Assembly (NCBI GenBank): GCA_946411215.1
Contig: CAMKDH010000002.1
Location: 1-37,513 of the forward strand
Source: an uncultured Treponema sp.
GTDB lineage: Bacteria > Spirochaetota > Spirochaetia > Treponematales > Treponemataceae
DNA length: 37,513 nucleotides
Direction: 5' to 3'
Part shown: positions 9,601 to 18,600 of the stretch, one piece after another
Position numbering within the stretch: the first letter of the stretch is position 1
Layout of the letters: each line of letters begins with the position of its first letter
Program-made: the position numbers and the translations under genes
Notes under the pieces: generated by a model
The model's database searches: none
Seen by the model: the letters and a program-made list of their open reading frames with translations, nothing else
What the model was told of the DNA's origin: nothing

Positions 9601-12600
9601 ACTGGCTCTTAATGATGATGAGTATGGTTTTAGAGGTGAAGTAAAAGATAATAAGTCTGGTGTAAAAACTCTTTATTATTGTTTTAATCAAAACGAAACT
9701 GCGCCGACAGATATTTCTGCGTATAATTCAGAACCGGCTTCAAATGGAAATTATATTATTAATAAAACAATTGATACAGGAACAACAGCTTCGGCTGCTG
9801 GAAATCTTTATGAAGGAAACTGGTCCCTTCATATTATTGCCGAAGATAATGCTGGAAACAGAACTACTCCAATAAGTCGTCAGTTTGATATTGATAAGGA
9901 AGCACCTGAATTAACAGAAACCAGTGCTGATGATCTGGGATATAAAAACGGAACCTTTACTTTAAGCGGAAAAGTTTTTGATTCTAACGGATTAAAACCT
10001 GGCAATGAAGTTGTTATTACAGATGATAAAGATAATACATATTCTCCAACAATAGAGTTTGGAACTAATAATACCTGGACAGCTTCAATAGAAGGTCTTT
10101 CGGAAGGAAAGCATACTCTTACAATAACTGCTACAGACAAAGCAGAAAAGACAACAACTCTCAAACGACTTGTAACAATCGACAGTAAAAAGCCTGTTGT
10201 TTCGCAAGATATGATACTTCCAAACGGATATTCTTTTGCGGGTACAAGTGTAACAATCAGCGGAACTACTACAGATGATGCTCCAAGTTCCGGATTAGAA
10301 TGTATTAAATATTTGTTTGCAGACGGCGAGACAGATAGCGCAACTAAATCTCAGGAATTTACTTTGCAGAATGCCGCTTATTGGTCTGAAAATATTGATG
10401 TCTCTGCACTTTCTGGTTCCGAAATGAACGGATTGTTTGAACAGCAGGGAATAAAATATATTTGGGTTACCGCTTATGATAATGCAGGAAACGTTTCTGA
10501 TACTGTAAAAAAATCTTTTGTTTATGACTTAAACAATCCTGTAATTAGTGATGTAAAAATTCAATATACAGGTGAAACAGAAGAATCGGCGCTTGATACA
10601 AATACAATTTACACAAAGAAAACCGGATATACAATTTCTGGAAACTTTAGCGACAGTGGTTCAAATGTAACAATTGGAGTTACAAGCAATGGAGAAAACT
10701 GTACTGTTGAACAGACAGCAAATGCAAAATCAGGTGAATGGCATTTTACAACTTCTGATTTAGCAGATAATAGTTACACTTATATTATTACTGCAACAGA
10801 TGCTTCTGGCCGAATGAATACTGTAACAGCATATATTGTTGTTGATACTCAAAACCCAGAAATTGTAATTACTGAAACAGATGATATTTATAAAAACACA
10901 AATGCACATCAGTTTAGTGGTACAATAACAGAGCCTTATTTAAAATCTGCAAAGGCATATTTATATAAAAACACAACAGCAACGCTCTTTAAGGAAGAAG
11001 CAATTTCTCCTGTAAATGGAAAATGGTCTTGGACAGTAACAGGCCTTGAAGATGCAGAATATATTCTTAAGTTAGAAGCAGAGGACGACGCCGGAAATCA
11101 TAACGAAAAAGCGTCTACAAAAAAACTTGTAATAGATTCTACAAAACCTGTAATAAGTTTATGTGCAGATAAGAAGCTTTTTAATGTATCGGGATCTCCT
11201 GTAAATGCGGGAACTGCACTTAGTGCTTCGGGAACATATTTTGCTAAAGAAGGCTTTACTTTAACTGGAACAATTACAGAAGTAAACTTTAAAGAAGCAA
11301 CAATTAAAAACGGAGACAGTCCTTTAAGCTTTACCTCTGGAGGAACTTCTGCGGGCGAGTGGACATATACACAAGCACAAACTGACGGAGAATATGATTA
11401 TAATATTTTCGTTACAGATGAAGCGGGCAATTCTGAATCTGTTCATATAACTGTAAAAATTGATACTACCGCTCCACAGACAAACAGCATAACAGCTCCT
11501 GTTGAAGGTTCTACAGGCCAATCCGCAATTTCAGAAACTTCGTTTATTTTCAAAGGATTGGCTTTTGATGCCGAAGACAACACAGGTACTGGTGTATCAA
11601 AAATATGGTATGCATTTACAAAGGATGCAACTGCACCTGGAACTGCTGAAGAACCACTTACTGGTTATACAGAGATGGCAGTAAATGATAATGCAGTTTG
11701 GAGTATTCCAAAGACTATTAATTCTGGAACAAGTGCATCTACAAGCGGAAACCTTTATGAAGGCAAGTGGTATCTTCATGTAAAAGCACAGGATTTAGCG
11801 GGTAACATTTCTGAAGCAGCAAGCTCCCGTCAGTTTGATATTGATTTTGCAAAACCAGAAATTTCTCTTGAAGTTGCAAAGTCTGTTTATAATTATTCGG
11901 ATATAACAAGTGGAGCAGGAAGCTTCAGCGTTACAGGAACAGCTTCCGATTCTCAGGCTCTTGCTTTGGTAAAGGTTTTTGCTAAAAAAGGAACAGAAGC
12001 TGCAAAAGAAATTTCTTTAACAGTAACAAACGGAAAAGTAAGTAATGACGATTCCTGGACACAGACTTTCATTTTTGGAGACAGTGCAGATTCAACTGCA
12101 GACAATTATCTTTCAGAAGGCAAATACGATATTTGGGCAGAAGCTAAAGACATTGTAGGAAAAACTACAACAACCGGAAAAATCCAGATTACAATAGACT
12201 ATACAAAGCCAGAAATAAAAGAATCAACTCTAAAGCTAAATGAGCTGAACTATGATATTAATAAATGGTACGACTCAAAAACATTAAAAGTAGATATTGA
12301 GGTAACAGATAATACTTCTGGAGTTTCAACAGTTCAATGTATTACAAAGAAAAATGCTACAGAAGACAGAACGGTACCTCTTTCTAAAGATAATGGCGAT
12401 AGATATACAGGAACAGCCCAGCTTTCTTCCGACGGAGATTCCCTTACAATCAAATTCAAAGCAAAGGATATTGCGGGAAACGAAACTGCAGAAATTACAA
12501 AAACTGTAAAAATTGATACAACTGTGCCAGCGCTTGAATTGTATAAGTACAAAGTTGCAGACGGATCTTTAAAAAGCGCAAACGGAACTGTTTACATAAA

Positions 12601-15600
12601 TGGAACCGCATCTCTAACTGTTTATGGAAATTATTCAGATTTACAAAGTGGAGTACAGGCTCTTACTTTTGCGGGTACTAAAAATTCTGTTCAGCCAACA
12701 GTAACTTATTCAACTGCCGTAGCAAGCGATACAAACACCTCTTATACAATTGATTCTATTACTAATGACAATAAGGCTTCAATAAAATCCTGGAAGGCTG
12801 TATTTGCAAATGCAGATCTTGAAACAGCAACCCTTAGTGTAACTGGTGTAAATAACGCAGGTGCCGAAGGTCTTTCTGTAGAAAAGAATCTCTTTGCAAT
12901 AAGCCGCGATGAATTGCCTCCAACATTAAAGAACCTGAATTTTGCAACAGATTCTGACCATTTTACGGTATATGCTAAGAAAAATAATAGTGGTACTGTA
13001 GAAAACTACTACATAAATAACACACAGGGTAAATTTATTATTTCGGGATTAGTCGAAGACCCTGTTGATGAAAATAATCCAGCTGCGTCTGGAGTAGAAA
13101 GTGTAAAACTTGAAATAGAAGATACGGCCTCTCCAAAGCATACTTATACAAAAACATCAAACACTGCTTATTTTGCAAATATTGATTTAAGTACATTTAC
13201 AACTCCTGCAACTGCAAAAATCACTCTTAATGATTATGCGGGAAACAGTTATACATATACACTTCCACAAATAATATTTGATACTGCAGGTCCTGTAAGT
13301 ATTCATGAAATAGATTCAACAGGAAAAGATATTGTTTTCAGAGTTGGCGATAAAACTAACGATGATATTTCTTCAACAAATGCTTCGACCTATTCTTTAG
13401 CATGGAACACATACACAGACTCATCTGTGGACGCAAGCCATACTTACGAAAAAATAGATGAAGCTGTCGGTGGAAAATATGCAGGCGGAACATTTGGAAA
13501 TTCAACAACTTTAAAAATCCGCGGAAGCTTTGAAGATTCTGGAAGTGGACTAAAGCAGGTTTTCTATAAAATATACGACAGATCAAATTCTCTGATTTTT
13601 GATAATGGCGAAGAAAGATATAATTTAACAGATGCAGAAAAAACACAGCTTGTAGAAGATGTAATTAGTGCTAATCAATATTTTGCACCTTTAACAACTC
13701 CAGATTACAAACGAGTATTCTACAATGTAGACAAATCGGATTATGATTCTGCAACTGTAGAAGATCAGAAGAAATTAGCTTTTGGCGGAAATCAGCTTAA
13801 AGAAAACGGAATAGATGTTACAGAAACAAAGGGCACAATAGAATATTACAAGTTCTGGAAAATAATTGAAACAACTTATTCATTTACAATTCCACAATTA
13901 AATGAAGGTTGTAATTATCTTGTTGTTGTAGCCGAAGACAATGTTGGAAATTATTATCTTGATACTTCAGATCCAATAGATCATGATAATGATTCATCAA
14001 CAGGTCCTCGTTCATTCTCAAACTTCTCTATGAATCTTGATACAACTTCTCCTACAATTGAACTTCAAGATCCAGCTTCTACAACAATAGTTTATACAAG
14101 TGATAGTTATACTATAAAAGTTAAAGCAACTGACCCTGGAGTTTTGGGCGTAGAAAATTCTTCTTCGGGAATAAAATCGGTTTCTTTAACTGGAAACGGA
14201 CAAACTGTGTCTTGTAGTAAATCGGCAACAGAAGATGATATTTGGGAAGCAAATGTTGAAGCGCTGCTTAAGGAAAATGATTCTGTTACAATTTCGGCAA
14301 CAGTAAAAGATGTGGCAGGAACTTCATCCGATAAGGTTGTTGCAAATATCTTTAAAGATATTACAAAACCAAGTGTAAGTATAACAGCGCCTGCTGATGC
14401 AGATAAAGATACTGCTGATATTCAGGTAAACGGAACAATTTCTCTTAAAGGAACAGCTAACGATAATTCAGGCGGAAGTGGACTCAAAGAAGAATCTTCT
14501 GGCAGCAAAACTCTCAAACTTTATTACACAACAAACAGTGAACTTGGTGGTAAAGAAGCAGCAGAAATAGCAGCTGAGGATATAAAATCTCAAAATACTC
14601 AGACAGCTTCAGATAAATTTATTTTTATACAGGAAACAGATAATTCACCTTCATGGCAATTTGAAAATCTTGTAACTTCAAAGATTGATGGAACTACAGC
14701 CATCACCGATAACACAGCTGTATATTTTATGGTCAGCACTCAGGATAAATCTGGAAATATTGGATATTCAAAACCACAAAAAGTAATAGTAAATCAAAAT
14801 ACAGATAGACCTGTTCTTGTGCTTTCTCAAATTTCTAAAAATACAGTAAAGACTCTTAAAACAAAAACAGTTTACGGATCCGTTTCTGATGATGATGGAA
14901 CTTTGGAAAAATTGTGGTTCTATTCTGGTGCAAAAGAGCAGATGCCGGCTTTACCTGAATTTAATGCAGGTAATAAAACCTGGACTGCTACCGGCTGGAC
15001 CGAAATAACAATAGACGGAAACTCTTGGACAGTCGATTCAGAAGAAAACGATGGCGAAACAACATGGTATTTTGCGCTTGCCGATGCAAATCATTCTTTA
15101 TTTGCAACTGTTGGCGATGATGAAATGAAACATCCGTATCTTAAGTATAATGATACTGAAAATAAAGTTGACGGAGCTTCAACAGGAGTAACATTCAAAT
15201 ACGATACAAATCCGCCAACACCAACATATTTGTATCTTTATAAGGCACAAAAAAATACAACAACAGCTCTTACAACAATTGCTGTCGATACAACTATTCC
15301 TTGGACAACAGAAAGCAATATAGCGTTTGGTGCGGCTTATGATGTTCTTTATGCAAAGGTAATTGTTGAAGAAGGAACAGCAATGAAGAACCTTACAGGA
15401 GCAAATGGTGCATTACCAACATCAACACCAGTTTCTATAAGTTATAAAAACAGCCAGGGCGTTTCTCCTTTGACATATGAAAAGATTCTTGAAGTTGCGG
15501 GAACCGAAAATGAAGCGGGTAAGTATACTTATTATCTTGGTCCTCTTGTAATGGATACTACAGAACAGCATGAATTCAAAATAACAGTAGAAGATGCTGT

Positions 15601-18600
15601 AGGTAATAAGGGTTATATCAGTCGAAGCATTATTGTAGATAATGAAGGTCCAGCTTCTTTAACAAATGTAAAACCATCAAAGCTGGAAGCAGTAAGTGGA
15701 GTAGTTAACTTCCGCGGTAGTGTAAGTGATAATGAAAACGGCTCGGGCATTCTTTATGAAACAAATGAAAATAATGAAATTACTGCTTATGGTGTTGAAT
15801 GGTATATTCCAACCTATGGTCAAGTTTCTGCAGGCGCTGAGGCAATTACAACAGGATGGGCATATCCAACTTCTAAGGGAACTGCTTCCTGGGAAATTGA
15901 GTTTGAAAATCTTGGAACAATAATTGGTTATAATGCTTCAAGTTACGAAGTTAGTGCTAATTATAAAGATTTTGAAACAGGATCAAATACAGGTCTTTAT
16001 GATATTCCTGTATGGTTCCGACTTACAGATGCTGTAGGAAATGTTGGTTATATAACAAATAATTCAATCCGTTATAATCCGAATGCAGACCGCCCGGTTG
16101 TTCAAATTACTTATCCGGTTCACGAAGATGGAAAAGATTATGTTACAATGGGTGGAACAATCAATATTTCTGGTATGGCAAATGATGATGACGGCATTAC
16201 CGCTGTATATCTTCAGTTTGATATGGATGGCGATAATACTTATGAAAATGGAGTAGGTATTTCAGGAACGCCATTTACTAATTCCGAAATAGTTGATATT
16301 CCAAATACAAATCCAGTTCAAAAAGGTGTTCTTGCAAACGGAACAAAGAGCTGGTATAAAACTCTGAGCATAAATAATATCAGTAATCCTATTATTAAAG
16401 TTCGGGCAATATCAATTGAAAAAGATTCCGAAAAAAATACTGCAGACTTGCTTGTAAGTGCCTGGTCTGATGTTCTTAATATTCAGGTTAATAATGATGT
16501 TCCGACTTTCTCTAATATTAAATTAAAGAAATTTAATACAGTACCAACTTCTGCAACTTTGTCTGGCCTGACTCCTTCGGGCGAAATGGATTATGCTTCC
16601 GATATGTTTATAAAAGGAAGTGATACAAGCTGGTACCTTACAGGCGAAATAAATGTTGCAAATACTACAACAATTTCGAGTGTAGTTGTAAGAGGCGCTG
16701 TTTCTTATGATTATACAAATGATGAAAATAATACAAATGATACTTTAATTTCATATCTCACAAACGCAAATAAAAAATGTTATTTTGCAATTCCTGTTGC
16801 ATTGGCAAATAACGCTGGTTCAACCTGGGAAACAACAATTACAGCTACCGATAAAACAACCGGTCAGCCACAATCAAACAGATTCCAGGCTGTTATTAAT
16901 CTTGATAAAACAGCTCCAAACTTTACAGATGTAAAAACAGTTGGTGAAAATGAAGAAATCAAGCTTTATAAAAATTCCTATGGCGCTTCCGGTGTAGAGC
17001 TTTCAACAGCATCTTCAGATAATTATGTTCAAAATTCAAACGGTTCATTTACTTTGACCGGAAAAATAAACGAAGAAGGTAGTGGTTTTGAAAGACTGGC
17101 CTTCTATTTTGAACGCAAGGGTTCCGGGGCAGACACAGCAAATAGAATTTACAATCCTATGGAAAAGCATGGAGACGAAAATCTTGCTAACAGAACAAAT
17201 CTGTCTTCTTCTCAAGCAAACGGTAGTGTTTCTATAAATTCAGATGGTTTGCCGGCTCTTTATCTTACAGGAGTAACACGAACAAATAATCTTGCCATTA
17301 AATCTGCTGCTCTTAAAAATAATAAGAATATTCGTAAAGGTGGACTTGTAAAAATTGGTGATGTATATCGTTTGATTGATAATATCGATAACCGCGATGT
17401 AGACGGAACCATTACCTTTACACCAGGCTGCGATACTTCATTTACGATTGCAGAATTTATTTACGCAATGGTAATTGATAACAACGGTGAAAGTACAAAC
17501 ATAGATGGTTCACTTAAGAATGATGACGGCGATGGAATGGTTGAATCTTTCACAAAGTCTGGTACAAACTATATATGGGATGCCAACCTTGATTCTAAGC
17601 ATATTCCTGATGGTCCAATAGAAATTCACTGTGTTGTATTTGATAAGGCAGGAAATTCTAGTCATGGTTATACAACAACAAAAGTAAGCAATAATCCTCC
17701 GCGTATTACAAGTGTAATGTTTGGAACAGATTTGAATGCTGATGGTAATTTTGAGCTTGGCACAGAAGACTCAGAATTTAAGACCTACTATGTTTCGACA
17801 AATGTAAATGGTACCGGAAATAAAACAATTGGTACTGAGCGCTGGGATCTTGAAGCTAAGATTGATGATACAAATTACTGGACAGCAAAGAGAGGACTTG
17901 TTGTAATTCCAGAGTTTGTTGGTGGTACAGGAACAATTTATTATAAGTATTCAAAGAGTATAGGAGCAAATGCAGAAGGACTTACAAGTGCGGCAGAAGG
18001 AACACTAACAGGAACGGCAACCATAAAGGCTCTATCTGCTTCTGATGAAAATATCAGGGATGGTGAAAATCAGGCTACAATATCAGCAGCGAGCGGAAAC
18101 ACAACAGGTGTTATTATTCTTGCAAATGGAGATACTGATAGTCTTACAACAATCAGCAAAACTACCGGAGAAATAAGTTCATCATATACATATCCAAATG
18201 TTTACAGCTTCAGCTTCTGGGATTCTACAGAAGGTTGTACACCAGGACAAGATTCTCAGTGGTCTGTTTTGAATGCTAAGTTCAAGCAGGATCTTGTTGA
18301 TGATACACCTCCAACAGGAACGATCACACCATTCTATTGGAACAGTCTTACAGAAAATTCTGTATATACTTCAAAAGCTGTTGAAGATATTTCTTCTGTT
18401 GCCGATCTTGAAGGTCATATAGAGCTTGAAGGTGATTTACCTGCAGATACATTCGATGAAGCTAGCGGTGAGTTCGATAATAATCCTAAGGTTTCGGGAA
18501 AAATCAAGATAGAAGGAAATGCCTTTGATGAAACAAGAATTTCTTCAATAACAGTTTCGTTTGCAGATAAGACTGTTGTTGCAACATATAATTCAATTGC

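Noticed and set aside
13356-13646. Minus-strand ORF antisense to the megaprotein (and similar ones at 8443, 9449, 9880, 18415, 18593)
   Set aside because: Wholly inside a strong coding frame, with low-complexity Phe/Ser/Cys-rich composition typical of the reverse strand of AT-rich genes and no recognisable domain.
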